Below, piece after piece: positions 48,251-58,519 of a DNA stretch of 64,000 nucleotides. The translations under genes were made by a program, and so were the position numbers. The notes beneath the pieces are model-generated. The model did not search any database. It worked only from the letters and a program-made list of their open reading frames with translations, and was not told where the DNA came from. The stretch comes from Bactericera cockerelli. Its lineage: Eukaryota; Arthropoda; Insecta; Hemiptera; Triozidae. Positions within the stretch are counted from its first letter, which is position 1; every line of letters starts with the position of its first letter. Where the stretch lies: positions 14,562,079 through 14,626,078 of the forward strand of contig CM044955.1 of assembly GCA_024516035.1 (NCBI GenBank). Direction: 5' to 3'.

Positions 48251-51200
48251 TCACTGACAAGGAAGTGGACATAACTTCACAGCAGGTCTCTTGAAAACTC
48301 CTCCTGTCGTCTTGACTAATGCAACTCGCACAACACCGTCAGCTCCGGGGTACAACTCTAATACGCGAGCTAAAGGCCATGACAGTACAGGAGTATTTTC
48401 TGACTTCACCATTACCAGCATGCCAACTTCTAACTTGGTGGAGTTATTTTTAAGCCACTTTGAACGTTCCTGTAAAGAGCTTAAATATTCATTAACCCAA
48501 CGCTTCCAGAAGTCAGATAACAGCTGATGAATAAACTTATAGCGATCTCCCAATCTAACACTGACATCTTGATCTACATGAGGGAGGTGATTAGGAGGAT
48601 TCTGCATGAGAAAGTGAGCCGGGGTGAGAACTAGAGGGTCACCTGGCTCTGAACTCAATGGACATAGCGGGCGGCTGTTTAGTATACTCTCAATACCAAC
48701 CAACACAGTATTCAATTCTTCGTACGTGAGGATCTGTGTTCCAATGGTACGGTAGAGATGAGTCTTTACTGCGCGGACATTAGACTCCCATAGTCCGCCG
48801 AAATGCGGCGCAGCCGGGGGATTGAAGTGAAATTGAATTTCACTGTTCAGGAGCTCTCGGGTGTAGCTGTCAATAAACACCTGTGAAGATAATAATTTAT
48901 ACATATCATTTAATGCATTGGCAGCACCTATGAAATTACTGCCTTGATCACTATAAATATTTTTCACAGTGCCTCTGCGAGCTATAAACCGCTTGAGAGC
49001 AGCCAAGAATGTTGCTGTCGATAAGTCGGACGCCAATTCCAGGTGAACAGCTTTTGTAGCTAAACAAACGAATAAACATAAATAAGCTTTCTGTGACTTC
49101 ACTCCTCTTTTACGAGTCATAGTCACCTGAAACGGACCAGCATAATCTACGCCTGTGTTGTAGAATGCTGAACTTTCTTTTACTCTCGGACTAGGTAGAT
49201 TAGACATAATCGGAAATATTGCTTTAGGGTTAGTTTTGAAGCAGATGTTGCATTTTTGAATGCGCTTACGAACAATGTCTCGACAGCCTAAAATCCAATA
49301 TTTTTTACGTAAGATTGAGATAACCAAATGTGGTCCAGTATGGAAATTTTTGATATGAATATATTCAATCAGTAGATTTATAATGTGATGTGATTTGGGT
49401 AGCACAATAGGGTGTACATGTTCATATGATAATTTCGAATTTTCTAATCTACCACCACACCTTAATAAACCATCTTCTAGGAAAGGCTTAAGCTTTAAGA
49501 GTTCATGAGAACATGGTTTGCCTTTATGAATATTTTCCATGTCTGATTTGAATGAAACATTTTGAAGTTCTTTCAAAATTCTAATTTCAGAGTATTCTAA
49601 ATCACTCAGGGTACATGGGCCAGCAGGGAGAAGACAACAAAATTTTAAAACCATTGCTACTGATCGCAATAATTTTTTCCATGACGAAATTCTACTTGCT
49701 AAGTCAAGTAAAATATTTTGAGGTGTCTCCTTACTAACAACTGTATGTAGAGTGGACTTTTTTCTTTCTTCTAATATTATGTCAGAGTTAGGCACATACC
49801 TAGATAGTTCCCATTGGTCAATGGGTTTTGACAACCAATCTGGACCATTCCAGTATAGAGTGTTACTTATGAGCTCTGTAGGGGTGGTACCACGAGATAG
49901 AACATCTGCTGGATTCTCTACTCCGGGTACATGATACCAGTTGTCCTGATGAACAGTATCTTGAATCTTCGCCACTCTGTTAGCGACGAATGTATTCCAC
50001 TTGTATGGTTCTGAAATTATCCAGCTTAGTGCTACAGTACTATCTGTGAAACATAAAATATTTTGAATATTATATCTTGCTTGAAATGTTTCTGCTACAA
50101 CTGAAATAAGCTTAGCTAGCATGAGTGCCGCGCAAAGTTCGAGACGAGGTATTGTGACGTACTTCATAGGCGCAACTTTTGATTTTGCGCAAACAAGATG
50201 AACATGAGTAGAATTATCAGGATGTAATACGTGAGCGAATACGCATGAGCCCATAGCACGTTCACTGCTGTCGCTGAAACCTACAAGTGAGACTTTTGAG
50301 TCGATTACAATAGATAGATGTCTTGGTATTTTTAATGTATTTAGTACAGGTAGCTCAGTGACAATATTAGACCATCTTTCTTGGAAGGATAAAGGTGGAT
50401 TATCGTCCCAGTCTAATTTTAAATTCCAAAGCTCTTTGATAAATAACTTTAGAGTGATAATAACTGGACTTACGAATCCCAGAATATCAAATATTCTTGC
50501 CACTGTACTTAAAATATTTCTCTTTGTGCATTTCACGTCACTTACATTGACTGTGAATGAAAAATAATCATCATTAGGATTCCACTGAATACCTAATAAC
50601 TTCAAGTAGGTGTCTGGATCCCACTGAACATTACTCATGAGCTGACGAGAAGAAGGAATATTTTCTAATACTACCTTGTTGTTTGTGGCGATCTTTGTGA
50701 GTTCGAAACCTCCCTTCTCGAGCATTGTAGTGAGATCAATCAGAGTTCTTGATGCTAGATCTTCTTCTAAGAAGCTGGAGAGATAATCATCCATGTAGAA
50801 GAACTGCTGTGTCTCCTGGGCGCCTAGTGGATGCTGAGAGCTGTTGTCAATGGCTAGCTGCGCCAGCACACGCTGAGCTAGGAAAGGACTAGCTTTGTTG
50901 CCGAATACCACGCGTTCCATCTCGTAGCATTGTAGCTCCTCTTCAGGTGAACTCCGCCACAGGAATCGTTGGAACTTGCGGTCTTCTTCTTGGACGTATA
51001 CTTGAAGAAACATTTTCTTGATATCCCCAGTACATGCAATAGGAAACATACGAAATGAAGTGAGTAATTTGAACAAATCTTTATACAGGGTGGGTCCGGT
51101 GTATATGACGTCATTCAATGATAAACCACTCGTTGTTGCACAACTTAAATCAAAAACAATTCTTGTCTTTGTACTTAAACTGTCTAGCTTTGTGACGCTA

Positions 51201-53083
51201 GAATGAGGCATGTAAAATGAGATAGTATCTTTCTTATGATCATCTTTCAGCACTGCATGACCTTGAGTCATGTACTCAGAGATGGCTGCAGTATAACTTT
51301 CCTTGTAATCTTTATTACGTGAAAACTTACGTTCTAAGTTGTAGAATCGCTTTTTTGATATTTCATAGGAATCACCAAGGAGATTTGGGTCAGCTTTGAA
51401 TGGTAGTGACACACTGTACCTACCATTGTCTAGCCTTTGATGAGAAGATACAAACTTATCCTCGCATATCTTATCTTCATAAGACAGCAGTTGTGTTGGA
51501 AGCGAAACTTCTTCGATTTTCCAGAACTTTTGTAGAATAGATGAAAGAGGAGTTTCTGTGAAGGCGCAAATATTCTGTTGTGAATTTGTGAGTGTAGGTA
51601 CTTTTCCCATTATTATATCACCCAACTCTGATTCCATGATAATAGGTTGACCTTTATCAAACTTTTTCTTGCCAATCATACGAGAAAATAACTCAACCCC
51701 TATCAGTCCATCAATGTTCCCTGGTAAGTGATACTTATTATCACTCAGGATGAATTGTTTTATATGCAATAGCTTTGAAGTGTCAACTGGACAAACAGGT
51801 AATTGTTCGGTTATCTTATCAACGACTAGTGCATCTACCTTAAAACTCTTTCTTGCGTCTAATTTTGATGTGATAATGAAGGACGCGAATCCTTTAGCTT
51901 GGCTATTCATACCTCCTATACCACCAACATCCGTTGACAGAGGAGAATATTTTATTCCTATTTTCTTACAACACGCTTGTGTGATGAAATTACTCATGCT
52001 TGCACTATCCAGAAGCATACGTACCAGAACGCCTCTTACATACACCTGAACGGTAGAGAGCAGGACTGTAGTACTCGCCATAGGTATTGTATGTTGACTA
52101 GATGCACATATGACGGCGGCGGACGTATCTTTCTTACTGGACGGCTGTGGCTGCGGCTGCGATGTGACGGGAACTGGCGGTGCTGGTGTGCTCTCACTTT
52201 CATATGATTGACGATGAAGCATTGTGTTGTGTTTGTAGCCGCATTTCCGACACCCGCTCGTGCTGCTGCAAGCTGCGACTTGATGTTTGCTGCTCAAACA
52301 ATTAAAACATAATTTATTAAGTTTCACAAAATCGGCTCTGGCTGCTGGGTCGAGCGCGATAAATGAAGAGCAGTGAAATAAAGAGTGGCCTGCGTTCTTG
52401 CACGCTGGACATACTTTCTTATCTTCAGAAGAGACTAATGTGATAGCCTTGTATTGACTTCTGTGCTTACTTAGAGGTGGAGTGTTTGTATGAGGGACTC
52501 TTTTGAGTGGTTCTTTAACCTGACTCAAACTCCCTTGCATACGCTCCAAAATGCGCACTTGTTCTTTAACAAATGCTAATAAGTCTGAGAACTTTGGCAT
52601 GTCTTGACTATTGAAAGCTTTAGATTCGAACTTTCTACACAACTCAGGGTCTAACTTTTTGACTGAGAGTGCGTACAGAATGTACTCTGCTAGATCTGGC
52701 AACTTTAGAGCTTTAAGAGCCAAAACTGACATACCGACCTCATCAATGAACTTTTGATACATCTCGATTGACTCGTACTTGATATTCTTGAAATCGAGAA
52801 TTGAATCCATGTAGCTCCCTGCCATCGTTCTCTTGTCCTCGTACCTGTCCTTCAGTGCTTGCCATATTGTTTCGTAATTTGATCCGACAGCGGGAATACC
52901 TGAGCAAACACTGAGAGCAGAACCTTTTAATCGAGATATTAGGTAATGAATTTTTTGATCATTGGATAAGCTCTTGTTAGAATGAATGAGAGATGTGAAC
53001 GTCTCAGAGAAAACTGACCACAGTTGAATATTGCCATCGAAATAGGGCAGATCTAATGGCGGCAGTCTGGGAAGCTCTGGCAC
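48251..53083 (-). CDS. BEL/Pao Gag-Pol polyprotein (main frame)
   Basis: About 1610 codons. Residues 1-150: DUF1759-type Gag (LPRLPPLDLPYFDGN). 224-290: zinc knuckles CPACKNAGHSLFHC and CFNCLSSKHQVAAC plus CRKCGYKH. About 356: protease active site LLDSAS, Ala replacing the more usual Gly. 640-800: reverse transcriptase with catalytic YMDDYL near 762. 930-1020: RNase H (GFSDSS, RLELCAA, FTDST). 1222-1281: integrase HHCC. Catalytic Asp near 1312 (GVDYAGP), Asp near 1376 (SDQGSNF) and Glu near 1432 (WESNVRAVK). C-terminal DUF5641-like domain (LGDRYKF, VGMLVMVK). There is no internal stop. The GTG at 53083 is only the first possible start codon after an upstream in-frame stop; true initiation is likely at 53401. 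Confidence 0.93.
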   Translation of the reverse strand: MPELPRLPPLDLPYFDGNIQLWSVFSETFTSLIHSNKSLSNDQKIHYLISRLKGSALSVCSGIPAVGSNYETIWQALKDRYEDKRTMAGSYMDSILDFKNIKYESIEMYQKFIDEVGMSVLALKALKLPDLAEYILYALSVKKLDPELCRKFESKAFNSQDMPKFSDLLAFVKEQVRILERMQGSLSQVKEPLKRVPHTNTPPLSKHRSQYKAITLVSSEDKKVCPACKNAGHSLFHCSSFIALDPAARADFVKLNKLCFNCLSSKHQVAACSSTSGCRKCGYKHNTMLHRQSYESESTPAPPVPVTSQPQPQPSSKKDTSAAVICASSQHTIPMASTTVLLSTVQVYVRGVLVRMLLDSASMSNFITQACCKKIGIKYSPLSTDVGGIGGMNSQAKGFASFIITSKLDARKSFKVDALVVDKITEQLPVCPVDTSKLLHIKQFILSDNKYHLPGNIDGLIGVELFSRMIGKKKFDKGQPIIMESELGDIIMGKVPTLTNSQQNICAFTETPLSSILQKFWKIEEVSLPTQLLSYEDKICEDKFVSSHQRLDNGRYSVSLPFKADPNLLGDSYEISKKRFYNLERKFSRNKDYKESYTAAISEYMTQGHAVLKDDHKKDTISFYMPHSSVTKLDSLSTKTRIVFDLSCATTSGLSLNDVIYTGPTLYKDLFKLLTSFRMFPIACTGDIKKMFLQVYVQEEDRKFQRFLWRSSPEEELQCYEMERVVFGNKASPFLAQRVLAQLAIDNSSQHPLGAQETQQFFYMDDYLSSFLEEDLASRTLIDLTTMLEKGGFELTKIATNNKVVLENIPSSRQLMSNVQWDPDTYLKLLGIQWNPNDDYFSFTVNVSDVKCTKRNILSTVARIFDILGFVSPVIITLKLFIKELWNLKLDWDDNPPLSFQERWSNIVTELPVLNTLKIPRHLSIVIDSKVSLVGFSDSSERAMGSCVFAHVLHPDNSTHVHLVCAKSKVAPMKYVTIPRLELCAALMLAKLISVVAETFQARYNIQNILCFTDSTVALSWIISEPYKWNTFVANRVAKIQDTVHQDNWYHVPGVENPADVLSRGTTPTELISNTLYWNGPDWLSKPIDQWELSRYVPNSDIILEERKKSTLHTVVSKETPQNILLDLASRISSWKKLLRSVAMVLKFCCLLPAGPCTLSDLEYSEIRILKELQNVSFKSDMENIHKGKPCSHELLKLKPFLEDGLLRCGGRLENSKLSYEHVHPIVLPKSHHIINLLIEYIHIKNFHTGPHLVISILRKKYWILGCRDIVRKRIQKCNICFKTNPKAIFPIMSNLPSPRVKESSAFYNTGVDYAGPFQVTMTRKRGVKSQKAYLCLFVCLATKAVHLELASDLSTATFLAALKRFIARRGTVKNIYSDQGSNFIGAANALNDMYKLLSSQVFIDSYTRELLNSEIQFHFNPPAAPHFGGLWESNVRAVKTHLYRTIGTQILTYEELNTVLVGIESILNSRPLCPLSSEPGDPLVLTPAHFLMQNPPNHLPHVDQDVSVRLGDRYKFIHQLLSDFWKRWVNEYLSSLQERSKWLKNNSTKLEVGMLVMVKSENTPVLSWPLARVLELYPGADGVVRVALVKTTGGVFKRPAVKLCPLPCQ

Positions 53084-53152
53084 TATCTTTTCTGAGCTAG
53101 AGTTAGATTTACTGCAAATGCTTGCATTGTATTTGATAATACCTACTAGCTC

Positions 53153-53401
53153 TTAAAATGCATTAAGTTGGCTGTAGTCTGGTACATAATCATTATTATC
53201 AGATAGTTTGAGCTCCTGAATATCATTAATAATAGCCTTATATTCCTGATGATAAGAGTCTAGAAGAGCTACTTTACTTAAAAGCGCAGACTTCTTTGTT
53301 TTGTCAACTGCTACTACTGCTAGAAAATCATAGGTACTTTGTACATTACCGAATATGTTCTCCGCTTTTGCAGTCAGCAACTTCAACTTTACTTCCGTCA
53401 T
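53153..53401 (-). CDS. BEL/Pao Gag N-terminal segment, ends at in-frame TAA
   Basis: 82 residues from ATG at 53401 (MTEVKLKLLTAKAENIFG), probably helical, like the N-terminal helix of BEL Gag. It stops at TAA (plus 53153-53155). The following 69 nt (53084-53152) are open in the same frame and lead directly into the DUF1759 domain, so a single nonsense codon separates the two segments. It may be a fresh null mutation, a readthrough codon or an assembly error. Confidence 0.85.
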   Translation of the reverse strand: MTEVKLKLLTAKAENIFGNVQSTYDFLAVVAVDKTKKSALLSKVALLDSYHQEYKAIINDIQELKLSDNNDYVPDYSQLNAF

Positions 53402-53488
53402 GTTGATTGAAACTTATCTTGAAGGCACTTGATCGTGTCTTGAAGGTGCAAAAATTGAATTATGAAGGACCAAAATTGAATGATCCGT

Positions 53489-53502
53489 GGCTCGAAGGAC
53501 CA
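53489..53502 (-). promoter_or_regulatory. BEL/Pao primer-binding site
   Basis: On the minus strand TGGTCCTTCGAGCC lies four bases inside the 5' LTR. TGG is the complement of a tRNA CCA end. The corresponding tRNA was not identified. A partial echo (GAAGGACCAAAA) lies at 53464-53475. Confidence 0.75.
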
Positions 53503-53506
53503 AAAA

Positions 53507-53815
53507 TGAATGGACCGGCTCCTTGATGGAGTCAGTTATTCTACGTACTTAACTGTAACTTGCTTGCTTATTGAAAATGAAAAGATTAATTTCTATGTGT
53601 AAGAAATAAACTTTGTAATGAATTTATTGAAAACAATTTTGATGGTACTTGTGGAAGATCTAAATGTGAATTGGATTTATTGAGAACAATTTGACGGTAC
53701 TTGTGGAAGGTCTAAATTTGAACTGGTCTGGAACTTCGAGAAGAACTGGTATTTATACTCGTACATTCTTCACAAAGTGCTGGCCGTTTGCAAAAGCGGA
53801 TCGTAGGCCGCGACA
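53507..53815 (-). repeat. BEL/Pao 5' LTR with promoter
   Basis: 309 bp, apparently identical to the left LTR. On the minus strand it has a TATA-like GAGTATAAATACC (about 53749-53761), suited to drive the element RNA leftwards, antisense to br. Confidence 0.92.
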
Positions 53816-53849
53816 CTGTATTTTTTTTTTTTAGTTTTAAAAAAGGTAA

Positions 53850-54014
53850 GTGTGCCCCGGAACCGCTTTCGCATTACTTCAGGGCACTTTACCTTTACAT
53901 CCATGCCATTCTGGAAACGGAAAATTTCGGTCAGAAATTTCCGCCCCGGCCGGGATTCGAACCCGCAACCTCCGGGTCAGTAACCAATGCTCTTAAACTC
54001 TGAGCCACGGAGGT
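53850..54014 (-). mobile_element. SINE family A (tRNA-related)
   Basis: On the minus strand: GGTTCGAATCCCGGCCGGGG B-box region, GACCCGGAGGTTGCGGG, then TTTCCAGAATGGCATGGATG, TAAAGGTAAAGTGCCC. It closely resembles 4180-4413. Confidence 0.78.
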
Positions 54015-56113
54015 TGGCAAACAGGTGCTGTAGTTACGCTAAACATTATACTGTAGTTAGTAGGCATTTTCATTTGAATATCTGGCTGCTTTCGACAATT
54101 CAACCTCTTTTCTTCGTATTCATGTTTATCTCGTCGAATGGTGCTGTTATTTTTAATGTTTCGTGTTAATGCTGGCCGGTTGGCTGGCGCTACTTCTTGA
54201 CGAGCGCTCGCCTCCCGGCGATTTTGATAGTCAATATAGCCGCCCCAGTTTTAGCGTTAGGAAGAAAGTGCCAGAACCAAGCAACTTCATCCATGAGAAA
54301 GAGGTTGAACAGTGCCAACCCTCAAGTAGGTTGGGTAAAATGCAAAGTAAATGATGAAGAATTTTCTATGATCCTCAGCACATTGTAATGTTTGATTTTC
54401 AAAAAAACTCCAAAGATGAATAAGGTACATATTAGGTATTATGTCGAGGAAGCACAGTAGTAATTTAAAAGAAATAGGTGTGCCCACTGATACTTTCAGA
54501 ACAAACAAAGCATCGAAATACAAAAACATGAACATAAAAAGTATCCTTTTCAGAATCCAGAATGGTTTTACGAATAAAAATGCTCTCGACAAAGAGGCAT
54601 TTTAATATAAAGAAAGTTCTCATTCAAATTTTAGAACTTTTCGAATTTTTCGATTACGAATATTTTATATTGGAAAAGTGAGTAAAAAGCTTTCTTGATC
54701 TGAGGAGTAGAATGATAGAGTGTAGGTTTTCAAACAATATGCGAACACAAAAGATGTAATACACCTGTGTAATAACGTACTGACAATACAGGGTTTCTGT
54801 GTAAATCTTTAAATAAACTGAGAACAAAAGAAAATCTAATCCTAGACCCAAAGATGATAATTATAATCTGACTATCTGGAAAATATTCAAGCAAAGTTGT
54901 AAAATATAATATTCGTTTCAATAAAACAACATGGATTAATTAAGTTAAAAAAATAAATCATTTTAAATCATATAACATCATCTTTGTTCTACTAATCACA
55001 ATAATTAAGAAAAATAGGTTTTCTCAATCTTTCAGCAAATATTACATTTCTGGAATTATGGATCTGTTTTTGTTGGTCCATATTAAATGATAGTGAGTTA
55101 AACGGCCTTAAATCAATAGATGCATTAACTGTTAAGTAAATAATCAGTGGCATTTTAAGACATTTGGTCCTTATATCACATGCTGTCATTACTAAAATAC
55201 CTAATCATTCTCATTATGAAAGGTGTAACTATTTTTCTTGCATTATAAATTAATTACTCTCTTTTTATTTTACTTCAGCCGCTGGTTGATGGCTGTTGTT
55301 TTGTCTGTACTAATTATTTGATTTTGTGTTTTGCTGCCCTATACCATAAATCATTCTGTATTTCGTTTGTATGTCTAATACTCCCAGTATATTTTGTATT
55401 ATCCTAAATAAATTCTCGTTTTGTTCAAAGTACCTCCCTGTTGTTTTATAGGAAAGGTACGAAACTGTGGAATAGGCTATGTAGGAAGCCCCTATAACAC
55501 ATCAAATGTACCTACTCTAATAAAACAAAACTTTTCTTTTAAGATAGATTGGTAATAATTTTACTTTTACGTTTTTTTGCCGTATTGTATGTTTTTCTAG
55601 GGACCTATAATTTTTGTTCCTTTTCCTTTTTAAGTTTTCTAGTTTGCTTTTATTTTCTTTAAATTACATTCCATGATATCTTTCCTTCGTTTTATATCTT
55701 CTCATTTATTTTGTTTATTTCCTCTTGCTCGTCTTGTTTTATTTCCATTTCCTAAAATAGGAATCATTCTGTTTTGTTTTTTCTCCAATTTGATTATTTG
55801 GTCTCCACCAATTGTGTGGAGCTTTCACCCTAGCCTCTTTAGAGTAATGAATTATTTTATCCCTTTACGCTTTCTAATTTTGAGAATGTTTAATTTACCA
55901 AATTGAAAAAAAAGTTATTTGTGCGAACGAACTTTATGCTATTTGATTGTGTAGCAAATGTGAAGAATTTCTTTTTAAGGGCAAACACTACAAATCTTTC
56001 AAATTTTCAGGTTTTTGTGGGTTAGTGTCCTAGAAATAGAGCAATCAATGAAACAGTGAATAAATGAGTCTTCACTTAACGTTCAAATTAAAATTAAACC
56101 AGACATATTATTT
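54015..56113. other. AT-rich intronic stretch of br
   Basis: No exon, RNA gene or complete element is recognised. Around 54170-54345 a GC-richer piece (CTCGCCTCCCGGCGATTTTG, CTCAAGTAGGTTGGG) resembles 39300-39390 in part and is probably another dispersed repeat. Confidence 0.45.
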
Positions 56114-56951
56114 CCTTTGTCACAAGAAAATGTTTGCTACTATGTTTTCTCCCTACAACAAGCTTTCCAGCGCAGAGAGCCACATAGAACCAGTGACCTG
56201 TCTAAATGTTCCTATAAATTTGTTTTTTTCTATCATATTAATTATCTCATGTAGGTAGGTAGGTACTCTGTTTGTTCCAAACTTCTTTTCTTCATCACAA
56301 GAAATCCTCTCCTATGTTCCAGTCTCCCTACAGCAAGGTCCCCAGTGCAAGGACCTGTCTATATGTTTCTAAAAATTTGTTTTTTCTATCATATTAATTA
56401 CCTCTTATACTCTGTTTGTTCCAAACTTCTTTTCTTCATCACAAGAAATCCTCTCCTATGTTCCAGTCTCCCTACAGCAAGGTCCCCAGCGCAGGGACCT
56501 GTCTATATGTTTCTAAAAATTTGTTTTTTCTACCTTATTAATTATATTATGTACTCTTTTCTTCATCACAAGAAATCCTCTCCTATGTTCTAGTCTCCCT
56601 ACAGCAAGGTCCCCAGCGCAGGGACCTGTCTATATGTTTCTAAAAATTTGTTTTTTCTATCTTATTAATTATATTATGTACTCTTTTCTTCATCACAAGA
56701 AATCCTCTGCTATGTTCCAGTCTCTCTACAGCAAGGTCCCCAGCGAGAAGAGCCACATACATAGAACCAGTGACCTGTCTAAATGTTCCTATGCGCGAAC
56801 TACCTGCTCCAGCAGAGTAATAGCGCCTAAAAGGAAAAAAAAAAAAATGTTCCTATGAATTTGTTTTTTTCTATCATATTAACTATCTTATGTACTCTGT
56901 TTGTTCCAAACTTCTTTTCTTCATCACAAGAAATCCTCTCCTATGTTCCAG
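56114..56951 (+). repeat. Tandem partial copies of a br exon with its splice acceptor
   Basis: Five degenerate copies of the unit that ends in the true exon at 56952. Each has TTCATCACAAGAAATCCTCT, CTATGTTCCAG-like acceptor, then exon-like TCTCCCTACAGCAAGGTCCC. The exon-like parts start near 56152, 56323, 56467, 56593 and 56721. Unit spacing is 144, 126 and 128 bp for the middle copies. Copies 2-4 share a deletion (AGCGCAGGGACCTGTC); copies 1 and 5 keep the longer AGCCACATA...GTGACCTGTCT. Copy 1 has lost the AG; copies 2-5 retain it. None is followed by a good donor. Confidence 0.88.
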
Positions 56952-57107
56952 TCTCCCTACAGCAAGGTCCCCAGCGAGAAGAGCCACACAGATAGCGCCA
57001 GTGACCTGTCTCCTCGGCCGGACACCTCCAGACACTCCTCCTTCAGTCACGTCCGCCATAGGAGCTCCCCCCTCAACAACAAGCACCTGTCCTCTCCACT
57101 TGCTCAT
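56952..57107 (+). CDS. br: Broad core, Ser-rich linker exon
   Basis: 52 codons, phase 0 at both ends. The peptide begins SPYSKVPSEKSHTDSASDL and continues SPRPDTSRHSSFSHVRHRSS; it is a serine- and basic-rich disordered linker of the Broad core. The acceptor is CTATGTTCCAG at 56951; the alternative CTACAG 11 bases later would break the frame. The donor is CAT|GTAAGT. The acceptor and first codons are tandemly duplicated upstream. Confidence 0.85.
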
Positions 57108-57154
57108 GTAAGTCAATCAGGACAGTCAGTGAAAAGAGAGAAGCGAGAAACATA

Positions 57155-58230
57155 CATAAATAAAGTGTTAGGTGGAAGAGATTGCCATAGGCAATAACCC
57201 CGCCCTCTAGTTAGGACATATGTATATATTATTTTTTTATTTTTTCTTGTTTTTTTTATATTATTATTGTCAATTTTTACATTTAATTTTTACCATTATT
57301 TGTCTGTATAAAGTCTCACCCCACCCCCCGTATCTCGAGAATGGCTAAAAATACAAGAAAACGCAAAAACCCGTATTCCTTAATTTTTAGGGGGATTAAT
57401 TTTCAGCCAAAAAAAAATTGCCTACGCGGCCCCAGTCAGGCTGGGCATGGTCCAACTTTAAAATCTTAAATAGAATAGTATATCTTGTGGCATATTGTTT
57501 TAAACGTCTCATAGAGAGAAATTCGTTACCACAAATTTCAGTGTGCTACAATTTACCGTTCTTGAGATACAGGGTCGAACGTCCTGCGTAATATCCATAT
57601 ATTTTGACCTATAACTCGTTAACCGTATATTATAGAAAAATGAAATTTGTTAATAATAACTCCTTATGACAAGCCCTTTCGAAAAAAATATAACTCGACA
57701 TACTCTGTTGATATTAGTTTCTGGTCGGTTTCGTCAGCCACCTGGACGAAAAGTCCGAAAAAATTTAACGAAAAAACAAATCCAGTTTTAACTTGTTCGA
57801 AAGTTCTTGCCATAAGAAGTTATTATCAATAAATTTCATTTTTCTGGAATTTACGGTCAACGAGTTATAGGTCAAAATATATGGATATTACCCAGGACGT
57901 CCGACCCTGTATCTCGAGAACGGTAAGTTGTAGCTCACTGAAATTTGTTGTAATGAAATTATTTCTATGAGACCTTTAAAACAATATGCCACAAGACATA
58001 CCATTCTATTTAAGATTTTAAAGTTGGTCCATGCCCAGCCTGACTGGGGCCGTATAGGCAAATTTTTTTTGGCTGAAAATCAATCCTCTTAAAATCGAAG
58101 AGATACGTGTTTTTGCGTTTTCTTGTATTTTCAGCCATTCTCGAGATACGGGGGGTGGGGTGAGACTTTATGCTCACCCTGTATACGTTCTACTAATAAA
58201 GAGTTTCTAAATATGTAAATAAAAATAAAT
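57155..58230 (+). repeat. Dispersed repeat G, interrupted copy
   Basis: GGTGGAAGAGATTGCCATAG, ATAACCCCGCCCTCTAG and ATTTGTCTGTATA run to 57310, and CGTTCTACTAATAAAGAGTT resumes at 58186. These align with the uninterrupted copy at 1741-1972, showing that 57311-58180 is an insertion. Confidence 0.75.
57311..58180. mobile_element. Fold-back element with about 340-bp inverted arms
   Basis: The left arm starts AAGTCTCACCCCACCCCCCG and the right arm ends CGGGGGGTGGGGTGAGACTT, then TATGCTCACCCTG. Within the arms, matching blocks include CATGGTCCAACTTTAAAAT and TTGACCTATAACTCGTTAAC with their complements. Arm identity is lower than in the other palindromes, so it is older. The left end lacks the terminal CAGGGTGAGCA seen on the right. 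Flanking TATA may be the target. Confidence 0.82.
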
Positions 58231-58384
58231 AAATTCCTCAATGACACCGGCGGACACCCTTTCAGGCAGAGGGTTTCTCTTGTAGACCAAGAGAGTTAGA
58301 TGTTGTGGAGTTATGGCAACCTTTTTCAGATATCTGGTCCCAGTGTTTATCGCCATATAGAAACTACTGAGTTCTGAATTTTAA

Positions 58385-58519
58385 AACAAGATTACAACAA
58401 AGATAAGATTGTCCTTCAAGTCGGAGTTTCAACCAATCACAGCGCAGGCGTAGAACAGTCCGACTTCAGGGACGGTTTGGCTCACGTTTATCGTTATCTT
58501 ATATATGATTCGGCCCTTA
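58385..58519. mobile_element. MITE family M1
   Basis: GATAAGATTGTCCTTCAAGT on the left is opposed by GACTTCAGGGACGGTTTGG and TTATCGTTATCTTATA on the right. The end ATGATTCGGCCCTTAC corresponds to ATAATTTGGCGCTTAC of the copy at 14124-14273. Confidence 0.55.

Larger units (their letters stand above)
47893..53815 (-). mobile_element. BEL/Pao LTR retrotransposon, complete, young
   Basis: The element is 5923 bp, flanked by the 5-bp target duplication CTGTA at 47888-47892 and 53816-53820. The LTRs are 309 bp each, begin TGAATGG, end GCGACA, and appear identical base for base. It is transcribed leftwards, antisense to br. Gag-Pol domains come in BEL/Pao order (protease, RT, RNase H, integrase). 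Primer-binding and polypurine sites are both in place. Identity of the LTRs implies very recent insertion. Confidence 0.95.
47756..56951 (+). other. br: br intron after the BTB domain
   Basis: A 9196-bp phase-0 intron. It holds the antisense BEL/Pao element 47893-53815, a SINE, an AT-rich stretch with no supported exon (54015-56113) and the duplicated acceptor array 56114-56951. The short open frames at 53788-55906 show no recognised domain. Confidence 0.85.

Noticed and set aside
56345..56858. Small proteins with MFLKICFFY repeats
   Set aside because: These are translations of the tandem exon/acceptor copies, with no start-context or domain support.
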